Assembly: GCF_000003815.2 (NCBI RefSeq)
Contig: NC_049980.1
Span: 30,807,045-30,871,044 of the forward strand
Origin: Branchiostoma floridae
Taxonomy: Eukaryota > Chordata > Leptocardii > Amphioxiformes > Branchiostomatidae
Direction: 5' to 3'
DNA: 64,000 nt
Shown here: piece after piece, positions 43,801 to 56,698 of the stretch
Position numbering within the stretch: the first letter of the stretch is position 1
Layout: each line of letters opens with the position of its first letter
Notes under the pieces: generated by a model
Database searches by the model: none
What the model saw: the letters and a program-made list of their open reading frames with translations, nothing else
Told to the model about the DNA's origin: nothing
Position numbers and translations under genes: made by a program

Positions 43801-46800
43801 CATAAGGCATGACACACTAGTTTTGTATGTGAGACAGGGCTCTGAGGTTTGTTTTAGCACTCATACAGGGATGGACCCCTGATCTTTTGGATAACTCGGA
43901 TAAGCGTGTAGCATACTCGTCGAGGTGTAGCTCTTCTGAAAAATGCAGTAAAGTGTACTATTTTGTGTAGATATATCTTCATTCTTGATGCCATTTATTT
44001 GCGAACAGTGACTTGCCATATACTGTAAATGCAGAAATGTTCGCGGTGGATTAATGTTTGCGGTTTTCGCGGCGGCCGCTTCACCGCGAATTTAAAACCA
44101 CCGCGAACATTTTTCCATAACAGTAAGAGACTACAGTGCATGGTGCTACCGCGAAATTAAAACCACCGCGAAAAGTCCATTTTCCCGCTAACGCGAAATT
44201 AAATCCCCGCAAACTTAAACACATTTACAGTAGTACTACCAACAATGTATTGTTATGTATTACTTCACCACCCATCAAGTTCTGACCCTGTGTTTGTTCC
44301 CAGATGATGCAGGAAGTGGGGAACTATCAGGCCCGAGCTGTGTACGAGGCGCGTCTGCCCGACAGCTTCAGAAGGCCGCAGACAGACTCGTATCCTTTAC
44401 TCTTTCATTATTCTGTGGGAAAGGGAGTTTTTTGTAGATGTTTGAATGTAGGATGTCACTAAGTGATCAATGGTTTCAACATCATGTGCCTCCATCCATA
44501 CAATGATTAAGAAACACTTTTGGGACAAAGCAGGAAACAAATACTACAAGAACCTGATGTCAACCAACCCTTAGAAAGAACTGAATCAGACATGGCTCAA
44601 AATCCCTTTTTGGGAATAGGTACGCTGGCAAACCTAACCTAAAAATTTAGGTGCCCTTTTGAACACCTAGCTAGAAAAGTTGAAAACAGGCTAAGGTTAA
44701 ACAAGATAAACTGACTTTATAAACAAGTAGTATAAGACCATGGGTTTGTAATACATGTACATACTTTTTCATGTGTTTCAATATCTTTAGATGTTGATAT
44801 AATGCTAACAGTGCATAGAGCTACAAGTAAACAAAGTTATTAAAATCTTAACTCGTCACTCAGCGCCTTGGAACAATTTATCCGGTCCAAGTATGAGAGG
44901 AAGCAATACATCGACAAAAATGCCCATATCATCACACCATCTGATCTCAAGGTAGTACATGAACAGTTGGACAGGATTCTGTTGTGAAAAATCGTTGAGA
45001 TTGACACAAAATAACGTATCTATTTGATCTTATAAGCTTATGTTTGCCATCAATTACAGTTATATAATTGTATGATTTGCTTTGATTTGATATGATTTTG
45101 GTTTTGTTTGTTTACTGCTATCATGCACCACACATTGCATGTCTACACTTTGAAAAAGTTAGGAATGATAGTAATGGAAAAAACAATGAAAAAAATATAT
45201 TTGAAAAATAGCACGGTAAGTACTAAGACACAGCAAACAGTTAATTCCATGATTGTTGTATTGCACAAATCAAGAGTCAAGATGCATGTTTATTGTTAGT
45301 GCAAACTTCTACGATTAGAACTTGCACATGATGATAACATGAACTCCTGAATGTACAATGATGAAAAGGCAATCAAAGGAACCACTGATGCAAGTTCAAA
45401 TGCACCAGATGGTATCTACAAAAGTTCCAAGTCTGCCATGAAGCTCTTTGTCTAATTCATCTTCTGTCTTCACTGATTTCCAGCCTCGTAAGGAGGAAGA
45501 GATAGAGAAACCGAGGGAGAAGAAGAAGGAAAGGAGAGAGAAGAAGCTATCTCCCCCATCTGTTGTTAAGGAGAAGCAAAAGGTATTGGTACTATCCACT
45601 TTTAAGCTATGATATATGATATTGACAGTTTGTATTCAGTTTAGTAAGAGGAAAATGTCTGTATTTTCGTCCTGTTTACTAGCAAGTGGTCTTAAAAAAA
45701 GTTTGGCTAAAAAAGTTGCCTTTAATATGAAATCTAAATGGTCGGGAAGTTTGCACAATTTCAACAAAAATGACTGAATTTGCAGTGAAGAGGCAAAACT
45801 GCAAAAGCAAACCACCACCATGAATAAGTACAGTACAGTACTCTGACCCCTGACCTGTGACCTGTCCCCAGCAGTCCCCCTCAGTGCCCAGACCTGTGAA
45901 AGCGGAACCAGCTCCAGCCAAGTCTGCGTCCGCACCACCAACACCAGCAAAGAGCGAACCTGCACAGCCGCAGATGGACCTACTGGGACTAGGTGAGCAT
46001 GCTGACCACCCCTACTGGGTCTCGGATAGTATCACCCAATTCCAAGGACTTATTGCTATTGATATACAGTGAAAACTGTCCAGGAAGAAAGCTCAGGGGG
46101 CAGTAAAATCTTGGACAGGTAGTTAAGATAGACAGGAATCTTAATGCTTGTGAAAGTTGAAAAAATTTAATTAACCAAAACTAAGGGATCACCAAAAAGT
46201 GATCACATTGGTCTGATGATCTTTGTACAGGTTTGACTGTATTTGACTTTCAATTCTATTTTTGAACTGCAAAAACAGATTCTGATGTGAAGCACCAGTC
46301 AGTATTTGTTGGACATTGTATACATAATACCATAGATAAAAACATAGCCTAATTCTTATTAAGACCTCTCTCATTCTAACCCAAGGAAGATTACTTTCAA
46401 CAGGTATACACAACTAACGCCAGTTACTACAAAAGACGCTCTTCTCTCTTTGATATGAATTATATTCTTGTGGACTAATTTGGTGTTAACTGTCATCTTC
46501 CTATCTTGAACATAACCCATTTACAGACACAAATGACCTTCTCATGGATAACATTCTGCAACCATCCACCAATCAAGATGCAGGGGTGGAGCTGCTGACC
46601 TTTGACACTGACCAATCAGACACTAATGCCAACAACCAAAAAGATGATCACGCCATGAGTATGGACTGCTAATTGCACTGCCCCCCCCCCCTTCAGATAA
46701 TTGCCATGCATTGGGTTAAGGTTTAGCTTTGTAGATTCTAGTTTAGACAGTTCACACCAACATAGAACATACAGTACTTAAGGTAACAGCTATTAGTCTA

Positions 46801-49800
46801 ATCTTCACTAATGGTGTTGCTCTACTAACACAGCTTTCTTCTCTTGAATGTGCTTACCAGTACTAGTCCTGCCTGTCCAATAATCTAAACTATGTTGGCA
46901 TGAAAGAAACAGAGTGGGAATTCATTCCTCAGGAAACTAACATCTTCAAACATCCTTCAGAAAACATCTCAACATGAATACCTTTTAGAGGTTACTACAC
47001 GAACCGCAAAAGACTCAGCTTGCCATCCAGACTGGTTTTGCTAGATGTCTTTTTGAGGGGTAATGTGGTTAACTTAAAAGATGCCAGTTACCTGAGGAAT
47101 GAATCCACTCTGTTTGTATGTATATACTAGACAATTAATGTTTGCATGTTCCTTCTAACTTCTGTTGAATCTGAGTGAATTAAGGATAGAGTTATTAGAG
47201 TGTTAACATTTATCCTATGTTCCAGATGGCCCCGTGACAAATGGAGACGCTGACCCTTTTGGTGACTTCCTGTCTGCAGCCACATCCACAACCATTCCTG
47301 CTGTTAACAGTATGCATTTCATGAACAACTTTAGCAAGCTTTATATAAAGTACTAACTTTGGGAATTGATTTTAGCGGGAAAAACGTTGGTGTTTTCAAT
47401 AGCTCAATTTTTTCCCCATTTCCAACTGGTGTACTAATGAAGCTCCCATTTCTTCACTTTTGGTTGTGTATAAAAAATACATGTAATTCATATACTCCCC
47501 TCACATGTTTGTACTAATGAGCTGTCCCCTACAATGTACTAACCTTTTAAATTATCTAAAAGGCAATATACTTACCTAGCCCTGCCGATAGGACCCATAG
47601 AATACTATCCAACTGCATATGCATACTGTGTGCTAACCCAGTGTTTGTTATTGTCACCATTTTGTAAGAAATATTCTTCACCATAAACCTTGCCCTCCTG
47701 AGGTTTGTTTGGTTGTATTTATTTGTCTGTCTTTATTTGTCCACAGATTCCCCGACAGGCCCTCCAGTCGCCTCCTCAAGCAATGACCTCTTTGCAGCCT
47801 TCAACTCCTCCACCAATCAGAGCATAGCTCCCTCCCAGCCCAGCCAATCAAATGCTGAGGAATCCCTTTTGAAGGACGATTCAAAACCCAAGAAATCGAC
47901 CAAGGAATCCATCCTCTCCCTGTACGGATCCTCGTCAACCCAGCCGCAGAACCAAGTCTTTGGTGTACCAGGTGGGCCAAATGATTTCTTTTATCAATGA
48001 ATTGACTACATTGTATTTTCACATCTTGTATGACAGATACAACAGATAAGCAATTATGTTACTAGTACTACTAGGTTGATGTTAACAACTGAGCTCGTTG
48101 GTCAAAGACTTGAGGCACTTAAGTTAACAAATACTAAAAAAAGTCAATTAGTACTCTCCCACACATAAAATGTTTAGTCCAGTGGTTAGCAGCCCTGCCT
48201 CTGAAACTAGAAGCCATGAGTTTGATATTTGCTCCGTTGCTCACCTGACATGCACTCCAAAAAAGGATTGCAGTCCCTTCGGATGAGCAGGCACGTTCAA
48301 GCCTAATGGTCCGTACTGTTCCCTATTGTCACAAAAGAACAAGGGGAATATCTCGGTTACAATGAACCTGTAAACCTATACTTAGATCTGGGTTTCTGTC
48401 ATGACCAATGGAAGAAAAGCTCTTTANNNNNNNNNNNNNNNNNNNNNNNNNNNNNNNNNNNNNNNNNNNNNNNNNNNNNNNNNNNNNNNNNNNNNNNNNN
48501 NNNNNNNNNNNNNNNNNNNNNNNNNNNNNNNNNNNNNNNNNNNNNNNNNNNNNNNNNNNNNNNNNNNNNNNNNNNNNNNNNNNNNNNNNNNNNNNNNNNN
48601 NNNNNNNNNNNNNNNNNNNNNNNNNNNNNNNNNNNNNNNNNNNNNNNNNNNNNNNNNNNNNNNNNNNNNNNNNNNNNNNNNNNNNNNNNNNNNNNNNNNN
48701 NNNNNNNNNNNNNNNNNNNNNNNNNNNNNNNNNNNNNNNNNNNNNNNNNNNNNNNNNNNNNNNNNNNNNNNNNNNNNNNNNNNNNNNNNNNNNNNNNNNN
48801 NNNNNNNNNNNNNNNNNNNNNNNNNNNNNNNNNNNNNNNNNNNNNNNNNNNNNNNNNNNNNNNNNNNNNNNNNNNNNNNNNNNNNNNNNNNNNNNNNNNN
48901 NNNNNNNNNNNNNNNNNNNNNNNNNNNNNNNNNNNNNNNNNNNNNNNNNNNNNNNNNNNNNNNNNNNNNNNNNNNNNNNNNNNNNNNNNNNNNNNNNNNN
49001 NNNNNNNNNNNNNNNNNNNNNNNNNNNNNNNNNNNNNNNNNNNNNNNNNNNNNNNNNNNNNNNNNNNNNNNNNNNNNNNNNNNNNNNNNNNNNNNNNNNN
49101 NNNNNNNNNNNNNNNNNNNNNNNNNNNNNNNNNNNNNNNNNNNNNNNNNNNNNNNNNNNNNNNNNNNNNNNNNNNNNNNNNNNNNNNNNNNNNNNNNNNN
49201 NNNNNNNNNNNNNNNNNNNNNNNNNNNNNNNNNNNNNNNNNNNNNNNNNNNNNNNNNNNNNNNNNNNNNNNNNNNNNNNNNNNNNNNNNNNNNNNNNNNN
49301 NNNNNNNNNNNNNNNNNNNNNNNNNNNNNNNNNNNNNNNNNNNNNNNNNNNNNNNNNNNNNNNNNNNNNNNNNNNNNNNNNNNNNNNNNNNNNNNNNNNN
49401 NNNNNNNNNNNNNNNNNNNNNNNNNNGCTCTTTAGCTACTGAATTTTCACATACAGTTGTCCAACTCAGAGCTGTCCCTTTTCAGGTGGAATGTACATGC
49501 CTCAGCAGCCAGCTCAGCCTGCACAGTTCCAGGTACCAGGCATGCAGCAGGGCATGATGGGTAAGAGATATAGCTCAGTCATGTTGCCATCGAATCAAGA
49601 TGAGATTAATTGTCCCTGAGTGGCCAGGTGGGTTCAAGGGTTCGATTCCTGACTGGATGTGCTCTTGATGTTTACTTTGGGGAGGTAAAAGGCCGTGGAA
49701 TGGAAAGAGAAGGGTCTGGACTGTGCCCTGAACAGTGGAGAACAATCCATATGGCCTGGAAAAGGCTATGGAACTACCTTTACCCATTGCCAAAGACGAA

Positions 49801-52800
49801 ATACTGTTGTATGTTTTCCACCAATGTTGCTAGTATAGTCATGATTATTTCAATGATTGAGTTTTTCATGTATCCAATACCCATTTTATTTCATACTGAC
49901 GCCATATTTTACCTCTTTCAGGAAATATGCCACAACAACAACAGCAGCAACAACATCCACAGCAGCAATGGATGATGGGAGGGATGCCGCAGCAACAGCA
50001 GCAGGGCATGCAGCAGGGAATGATGGGAATGCCGCCCAACAGCATGATGGGAGGAGGACCGGGCATGATGGGAATGTACAACGCACAGCAGATGCAACAG
50101 ATGCAGCAGCAACAGTTGCAGCAGCAGCAGCAAATGCAACAAATGCACCTGCAGCAGGTTGGTTCCTTTTACTTTTTATTTTTAATCATCATAGGTGATA
50201 GATATTAAGTAGTATTAAAGACTTTTTATGAAGAATGTTTGTAATGGAAACACAATATAGCTGCTAGCTGCCTGTCTCTTAGTGCTACACAAGGGAACTG
50301 ACAGAAAAGTTCACTTCAAAGTAAGGCAAGCAGTCCCTTTAGATGTTAGAAAAAACATTCCAAACTTGCAGAGACATTTTGAATTCCTATTAGCATTCAG
50401 AAAACATATACATGTACAGTGGAATCCGCTTTATTGTATCGCCTATTTGTCTGGGCATTTTATCCAATTATCCGGCCTATTCTAGAGTCCGAAGTTGGCT
50501 ATATGACCAGCTTTAGCGGCATTGGTTGGGGAGGGGTGTAGTTTTGAAAACCAATACGCAAACATAACACACAGACGCTCATAGAGGTTACCACTCTAAC
50601 GATACGGAACTCCGTTTACAAAACTTTAATCATATGTTCCGATACTGTGCGATTTCTGTGAGATGCTTGATCTAATAAAGAGTTCAAATCAGTGGCTAAA
50701 TGCACATGTGGAAAAGTACGCTTGACTCGCACAGCCGTGCGTCGGCAATTTGGCGGCATACCAAAACAAAGACGAACATGGCTCCGCTCGTATGCCGGAG
50801 AATATGACGTTACTTTCATAATTTTAAGTTAAAACAACGGTATTGGAGAGTGATAAACTCTTCACCTTCTTGTCTACAACTTGTGTCCACAAATTACTCT
50901 GAAATTTACGTCTTTCGCGGTGGAAGACGGAAAAAATTCACGTTCAAAACATTCAAAATGGCGGCGCTTGGGTTGAGATATCCCGCCATTCAATGCGCAA
51001 GATAGGTCATTGCGAAATCACACCCCTGTTGCGTTACGTGCGTTGTTGTAAATCTACGTAGCGCAGCCGAAATCAGCTCAATTAATGAGACAGTGGATAT
51101 GAAAAAAACACATTTTTGTAGGGTAAACCAAGTTTAGACATTGTCTGAAGGGGAAATATGAACTCAAAAGCGTGTTGACGTTCCAATGACGTTCGCCCAT
51201 CATGCCTTGCGGCAACCTAACAAAATGGCGCCTAACTCCAAATGTTCGCACGCTAGCACAGCGCTATCGGCTAGATTTTCTGTGGAATGTAACTTTCTTA
51301 CGGTCCTTTACATGGCTTTACGCCTTTATACATACATTTACTAGTTACCTTTGGACTCATTTTGTAAGTTTTAGGGCATATTTTACAATTGTTAATTTGT
51401 GTGACCTGACGTAATTCTATCCAAAAACCCGAAGTTTGAGACCGTGGGTATATCCAATTCTGCGATGTTCTAAACAATAGAATGAATGGCAAATGTTTTG
51501 GGATTTCGTAATTCTATCCGATTACCCGAATTATCCAAAAAGGCGTAATACGAATAATTGGAATCCACTGTATTACAATTTTTTCACTGTCAACATGTGG
51601 ACAGTTTTCGTCTTAATTTCCATAAAATAATCCCTACTGGTGATGTTGGTGGTGTGAAATTATAGATCCTATGCAATAGGTTTGTGTCTAGTGCAATTTA
51701 ACACTGTATATATCAGTTCTTTTTTAATCAAAGATCATCAAATATTTGAACAAGCAGTTCAGGTACAGATTCAGGTCCGGACTTGTACCTAAACCCGTGT
51801 AACTGTACATGTACCTAAAATTTGTTTTCTCTCACCTCTCAAATAGAAGTACCCCCTGGAATAAAAGTACCCCCCGGACAAATCTTCAAAATCTAATAAA
51901 AGTACCCCCTGGAATAAAAGTACCCCCCGGAAAAATACCAAATTGACATGTAAACTGTGTCCATACTACTTCTGTCCAAGAGAAGATGATCAGGTAGGTT
52001 CTTTTTGCTTATTTATGCCTGAGTACCAATGGTTTTTGGTGTATTTTGGGCAACTTGTCAGCTCATATCTTTAAGATTTACCTTTACATCTTAAAAATTT
52101 GTAGTAAGTAAATAATAAACTAATTGGACATTGTAAAACACTTATGGCAAAAATTATTTTTGGCAAACATGACTATGCATGACTACATGTACATGTTTAT
52201 AAAATAAATAACCCCCAGTTCAGAAAGAAAGCTGGACAGCTCTAACAGTTTCACAGCCTTCCAGAGCAATCCCCAGTGTAATTCCTACAAGTTAGAGCTC
52301 TTTCATTCATGCCATTCATTGTACTACATCTATTATCTAGGGGAACAACTGTTCATTGAATGCAGGGAAAGAACACATTTCAAGTTAGAAAAAGATTCCA
52401 TGTTTATAGAAATACAAAAGGGTATTTTGTAATATTGTATTTCAAAATACTGAGTGGAAACTTAGAGACAATAGTAAATTGTTATTTGGCCATGTTTATC
52501 TTTAGAAAAGGTTACAGAGTAGTAACCAAAATAAACACAACTTCCCCAAATGTTTCGATCATAGACTCAGCACTGTAGCCACTCCCCCAAAAGTGTTATA
52601 TGCATGAGAGACCTGAGAACTCTGTTGGAGCAAGGATAATCTTTTAGTTTTACAACTTCACAAGCAGCATAAACTAGAATTTTTTCTCTATCCACAACTT
52701 TACCTGCAAGTTGGTAAAAAGAAATACATTTTAGTGTAGAAGTTACCAGGGAAAGATCGACATATAGCTGAGAATGCGACATCTAACAGAAATGTTGTGA

Positions 52801-54302
52801 TGGTTCCCATGCCAACGGCACACCCCTAGTAGACTTCCCGGCTCCATGATCACAGGCGGCACAGGCTCACAAAGCTTGAGTTATTTAACTCCGCCCCCTT
52901 GGAGGCGTGGGCTGGCATCACTGCCGGCCTCAAACAATGTAAACAGAGATAGAATACATCGGAAATTCGAAGAGAACACACTTGAAACTAGCCTGTGTTT
53001 ACACAAGCTCTCGCCGGCTGGGCTTAATTGTAGGGCCGGCCGCTAGGGGCTTGATTTTAGTCAGGCTAACTTGAAACCTTTCCATATCTTTATTGGATTT
53101 TTTTTTACTTGTCCAAGATTAGTTGCACACTTCTAAATTTACTTGCCGGTTAATGTGAAATCAAGCTAGTGGGTAATTTGAGACTTTTGCCGGAAAAGCT
53201 CTCAAGCTGCTTCTCTCAAGAAAACTCCGCCCTTCAGGGGGCGTTGGTCTCTGGGCAGGCCCCTGCACGCGCCACTGCTGACTGTCGGCAACTTTCAACA
53301 ATGTAAACAACAGATTTACGTGGGGAAAATGATACTTTTTAGATAAATTTAGTGAATTTTGAGCAAAAATACTGCGGAAATATGGGCAGAAAATTCCAAC
53401 TTTCAATATTTGTGAGTTCCCTGGTTAGTCAAAAAAGCCCAAATTTAAAAAAAAAAATAAACGTACCGTCTAAAATAAGGACGTACCGGGTGGATTCTGA
53501 GGCGGAAAAAAATAAACGTACCGGTACGTTTATTTGAGAGGTGAGAGTAGGTACACAGCTCTAGCCTAGCCTGGAATCCAGCTGTGTTGTGCTTTGGTCG
53601 CTCTGCTTCCTGTGCGAACACATCTGGCATTCGTTACGATTGAAACGATTGGCCCTTACGTCACTAATGAGGAGACTCATGAATATTCATATTTGTTTCT
53701 CTTTGCTGATTGGATGACCCCTGAGAGAAGAACACCAATCGCGAGGCGCTATTTCTAGCGTGATCTGTTGTTGTGATACTGAAAAGTTCGCGGGAAAGAT
53801 AGAAGTAGTGTTCCGTTCGATTACAAACTGTAAACTTGGAGCTAACAGCCTATCAGAAATCTCGCAGATAAAATCTGCGAATAGTTAAATGCCAATCGTT
53901 CGAATGCTAACGAATGCCAGTCGTATTGGCAGGAAGCGTACCTCAGGGGAGCGACCAAAGCACAATACGGCTGGATTCCAGGCTACTCTAGCCAGAAGTG
54001 GAGAACCTTCGTGGACACTGGACAGACAGGCTGTCCCTACGGCTACCTAGCTCGATGGGATAATGATTATAAAACTTTGAATTTACGTTATGTGCTATAC
54101 GAGTCCAATGCTAAATTAGGACTACCTTTACATTTACCTTTTGTTTTCATAGGTGCAACAGCAGCTGCAGAGCATGAGGATGGCAGGTCCAGGGGACATG
54201 ATGGGGGGGTTCAGTTCAGGAGGGATGGCGACGGGGATCCCCGTGGCGGCCCCCGGCGGGCCCGGGACGGGACAGACCCTCAGCACGCAGCTGTGGAAAT
54301 GA
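40819..54302 (+). CDS. SMAP1: SMAP-type ArfGAP (stromal membrane-associated protein)
   Basis: Arf GTPase-activating protein of clathrin-dependent traffic. Exons: 40819-40945, 42925-43058, 44304-44389, 44864-44951, 45484-45582, 45872-45992, 46527-46658, 47226-47309, 47747-47971, 49486-49560, 49922-50157, 54153-54302; sum 1557 nt (518 aa), all GT-AG and in phase. The ArfGAP zinc finger is canonical: C36-x2-C39-x16-C56-x2-C59, with the arginine finger in [11 protein letters not shown]. After [19 protein letters not shown] comes a Lys/Glu-rich coiled stretch, a Pro/Ala segment, the clathrin-box-like LLGLD at the exon 6/7 join, NDPF-like DPFGDFL, and a Met/Gln-rich C-terminus with poly-Gln runs. 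Human SMAP1/2 are 467/429 aa; the extra length is mainly Gln/Met repeats. SMAP1 versus SMAP2 is not resolved. Exon 2 is followed by five donor-half copies. The gap at 48427 may hold no exon, since exons 9 and 10 join in phase. Confidence 0.92.
41448..41619 (+). mobile_element. Diverged family A MITE in SMAP intron 1
   Basis: TAGTGTAAAAGCATATTTCA is a mutated left end. The right end TGCATTTACAGTA is intact. Most CpG sites of the family are decayed to TG or CA (for example GTGGCCGCCACAGAAACC), which indicates an older copy. Confidence 0.7.
43094..43742 (+). pseudogene. Five tandem donor-half copies of SMAP exon 2
   Basis: TGTGTATCCGCTGTGCCGGG starts at 42961 in the real exon and recurs at 43100, 43231, 43370, 43509 and 43640 (steps 139, 131, 139, 139, 131). 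Each copy ends CAGATACAG|GTAA[AG]GG, a donor as good as the real one at 43058. All lack the first 36 nt of the exon and its acceptor; TTTG microsatellite and GCCTGATC replace them. Copies 2 and 6 share GGGAGTG for GGGCGTG, and copies 2 and 5 have the GTAAGG donor. Near-identity indicates a recent or homogenised array. Confidence 0.9.
44021..44232 (-). mobile_element. Family A MITE, reverse orientation, SMAP intron 2
   Basis: It starts TACTGTAAATGCAGAAATGT and ends ACACATTTACAGTA, with GCGGCCGCTTCACCGCGAA and TCCATTTTCCCGCTA blocks. Full length, 212 bp. Confidence 0.85.
48175..48370 (+). repeat. Possible tRNA-derived SINE fragment
   Basis: CCAGTGGTTAGCAGCCCTGC is A-box-like and CATGAGTTTGATATTTG is a degraded B-box-like string about 35 bp downstream, the spacing expected of a tRNA-like SINE head. 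The tail has CACAAAAGAACAAGGGGAA. A similar B-box string (GGGTTCGATTCCTGACTGG) occurs near 49640. There is no true tRNA fold. Confidence 0.35.
48427..49426. other. Assembly gap (exactly 1000 N)
   Basis: A round-number N run in SMAP intron 9. The same 8-mer GCTCTTTA lies on both edges (48419-48426 and 49427-49434), so the flanks may in fact overlap. Exons 9 and 10 are phase-compatible across it. Confidence 0.98.
50415..51572 (-). mobile_element. 1.16-kb TIR element, inverted relative of 28220-29522
   Basis: It starts TACAGTGGAATCCGCTTTAT and ends AATTGGAATCCACTGTA. Long stretches match 28220-29522 in reverse complement, such as TTTCGCGGTGGAAGACGG, GCTTTTGAGTTC (reverse) and CATGATGGGCG (reverse). 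It lies in SMAP intron 11 and has no coding capacity. Confidence 0.8.
51807..53553. mobile_element. Possible TIR element with CTCTCACCTCTCAAATA ends
   Basis: TGTACCTA...CTCTCACCTCTCAAATA at about 51810-51847 is matched in reverse complement at about 53528-53553. Just inside the left end GGAATAAAAGTACCCCC recurs; inside the right end AATAAACGTACCG recurs. The interior includes GC-rich ACTCCGCCC...GGAGGCG segments near 52890 and 53225. Boundaries and class are uncertain. Confidence 0.4.
53567..53985. mobile_element. 419-bp hAT-type MITE with 8-bp target duplication CTCTAGCC
   Basis: The ends TAGCCTGGAATCCAGC and GCTGGATTCCAGGCTA are inverted, and TGTGCTTTGGTCGCTC repeats in reverse complement at GAGCGACCAAAGCACA. 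CTCTAGCC is present exactly at 53559-53566 and 53986-53993. It lies in SMAP intron 11, about 170 bp before the last exon. Confidence 0.85.
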
Positions 54303-54715
54303 TGACAATCGGTGTAGCGTAGCGTTCTGTAGGTATTGTATTGTACTGTTTAACAATCGGGCACCAATTTGCGGGAGGGGGCATGGGCAACTCCTAACAT
54401 CTGACACTTCCGTTGTAACCAACCACACAGCAGTTAAGCAGCTGGAGCATTTTTCTAGAGTGAAACCTTTTCTTGTCACCCTAAGGCGATGAGGAAAAGA
54501 AAAAGCTTGCACCATTAGAAAAAAGCCCCTCCTCTGTTGACGATAACCAGCTTAGTCTTGATCAAAACTGTTACAGTCTGAGAGCAATGGACTGACCCTT
54601 TTGAACACCGTTTCGAACAAATAGAATACCCTCTGTTATATTTCGAACATCTCTGTCAAAAGCAGCACTATTGGGACCTGTCCTGAAACAACTGTACTTG
54701 GTTGCTATGGCGTGC

Positions 54716-54721
54716 AATAAA
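54716..54721 (+). terminator. Candidate SMAP polyadenylation signal
   Basis: AATAAA in GTGCAATAAAGAAGG, 414 bp past the SMAP stop codon. Later AT-rich hexamers (for example 56203) are alternatives. Confidence 0.45.
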
Positions 54722-55726
54722 GAAGGCATAACATTTTAATTTTACCATTTCTGAGATGGTTTCAGTATCTCAAAAAAAAGCTGAACTGAAGTTAGTCATC
54801 TAGCGGCGGTATCCACAATCGCTGTTCAAGACGGAGGTTTTCAAAATAGAACAATGGTCAAGGGATGAGGCTTCTGAATCGGTCTGTCGGAAAAGGGTAA
54901 CCTACGAGTGTTAACTTTTTTCTACAGACATACTTTTTGTCTAATCTGAACCTCTGACGATACATGGATTTCAATAGAAGACTTTCTTCTTTCTTTGACT
55001 TAACAGTCGTCTGCTTACATGTCAAAATCCGTTACCTGCAGCTAGCTCATGATCAAGTGCTTGACTCGGTGCCGTGGAGAAAACGTAGCAAACCGTGGTG
55101 ACTATTTAATCCGCTGTAGTTTTATAGACAAATGGTAAAATCGGCCGGAGAATTTCCTACTGGATGTCTTTAGTATATCAACACTACACAGGAGTGAAAC
55201 GTTGGACACAACAAGAACAGATTTGATAATAAAATTAATATAATGTAATTGTTTTACTGTACTAAGTTGTGTTCTCCCTGTGACCCATCAGTATGAAAAG
55301 ACTAACACATGGTGAAGGTATGTGTTCTGTTTGTCAAGGGCTTCATTGTCAATCCACTCTTGTGCAAATCCTGTGCTTGTACAAAGTGTCTTGCCCCGGC
55401 AAAGGTTTCCCATTCCCAGCCTACGCTTGTCTGGATTTTAATTTCTTATTGTACAGCGGCAATAACATGTACATGTACTTCGATTTGATATCTATAGAAA
55501 GTCGTGACTACCAGTACTTCTTATCTCTTAGTTAAATGCCCATCATCAAGAAAAAAATGTCACAGGCAGCAAGGTAAATGTCTTCAACAGCACAATGTGA
55601 TCATAATGTTTTACATATTTTCTCATGTGTGTTTGTGTTACATGTTTGATCAGTAGAATCTAGCAGGGGAGATACTAGTCTCCACCAGGCCTTCCCATTG
55701 GGTTACAGATGGTAGAACTTAGCAGA

Positions 55727-55803
55727 AATAGGGTGTATAATACCCTATGGGAAATAGGGTTGATAATACCCTTTGGGAAATAGGGTTAATAATACCCTAT
55801 GGT
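55727..55803. repeat. Short minisatellite (GAAATAGGGT...ATAATACCCTATGG)
   Basis: Three diverged tandem units of 30-34 bp. Each contains AATAGGGT and ATACCCT, so each unit can also form a hairpin. Confidence 0.8.
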
Positions 55804-56698
55804 AGCCAAACTCCATTAGCAAATTATTCTCTCTATTTGGCTAAATTCTACTACTTTGTATCCAGCAAATAGTGGCTAAAATGTGCTATGAGGGACAGTC
55901 ATACCAGTGCAGTAGAGAGAGAGATAGGAAAAGTCTAATGTATGTAGGATCAAGTGATGTACATAAATGATCCAATAGTGACTTGTTACCCTGCTCTGAC
56001 TCTGTGTTAATAAGTAATTTACCTTTTCTTCCTGATAACACCGGTTATGTTCACATATGTTTATGTCATGGGACCAATGTGGTAATTGATATGTGTGTGT
56101 CACTCATGAGTTTGTATAAGTTACTCGTTCTTTATTCTCAGGCTAAAATGACATGTCAGGACGTTTCCTTTGAAGTAATATATATGATATAGCCAACAAA
56201 ATAAATTGAAAGATTAAGAACTAAATTTATTATTATGATTGGAATGGTACACTTTAAATAGGATTTAGCATCTTAAATGTCAGAAGCATCAGGCCCTTCT
56301 TGAGGCTGAAATCTTGTGTATACATTGGAGCCTACGTTGGTCTGAACAGCTACTGTAATTGTCTACATGTTTGCCACTGCAAGGTGAGATGTCCCCTCAT
56401 AGTGAGGTATAAACTTGTCCTTATAGCAGCTGTGCAGGTTTGAAAAAAAACTTTTATTTTAATTTATCATGTAGTAAATGTTTAAATCCACTTACTTAGA
56501 CACTGATGATGGTATAGCTTCCTTGGTAGGCTCTACAAATTTGTGTTTTATTGGATTATACATTGTGAATTGTCCTTGATATCATGTAGGCTGCCTCCAT
56601 AACTGTCTCTCTGAGATCATTGGGAAGTCTGCTCGAAGTGTATGTTCAGCTATGAACTGTTGGGTCTGAAAAAAAAAGCCCAAGTCACAGAGCCTGCC

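Noticed and set aside
48401-49442. Long frames across the second gap
   Set aside because: They consist of N and have no sequence support.
49857-50208. Alternative-frame Ala/Thr-rich or Leu-rich frames over the CAG repeats
   Set aside because: Other-frame readings of SMAP exon 11, whose Met/Gln frame joins both neighbours in phase.
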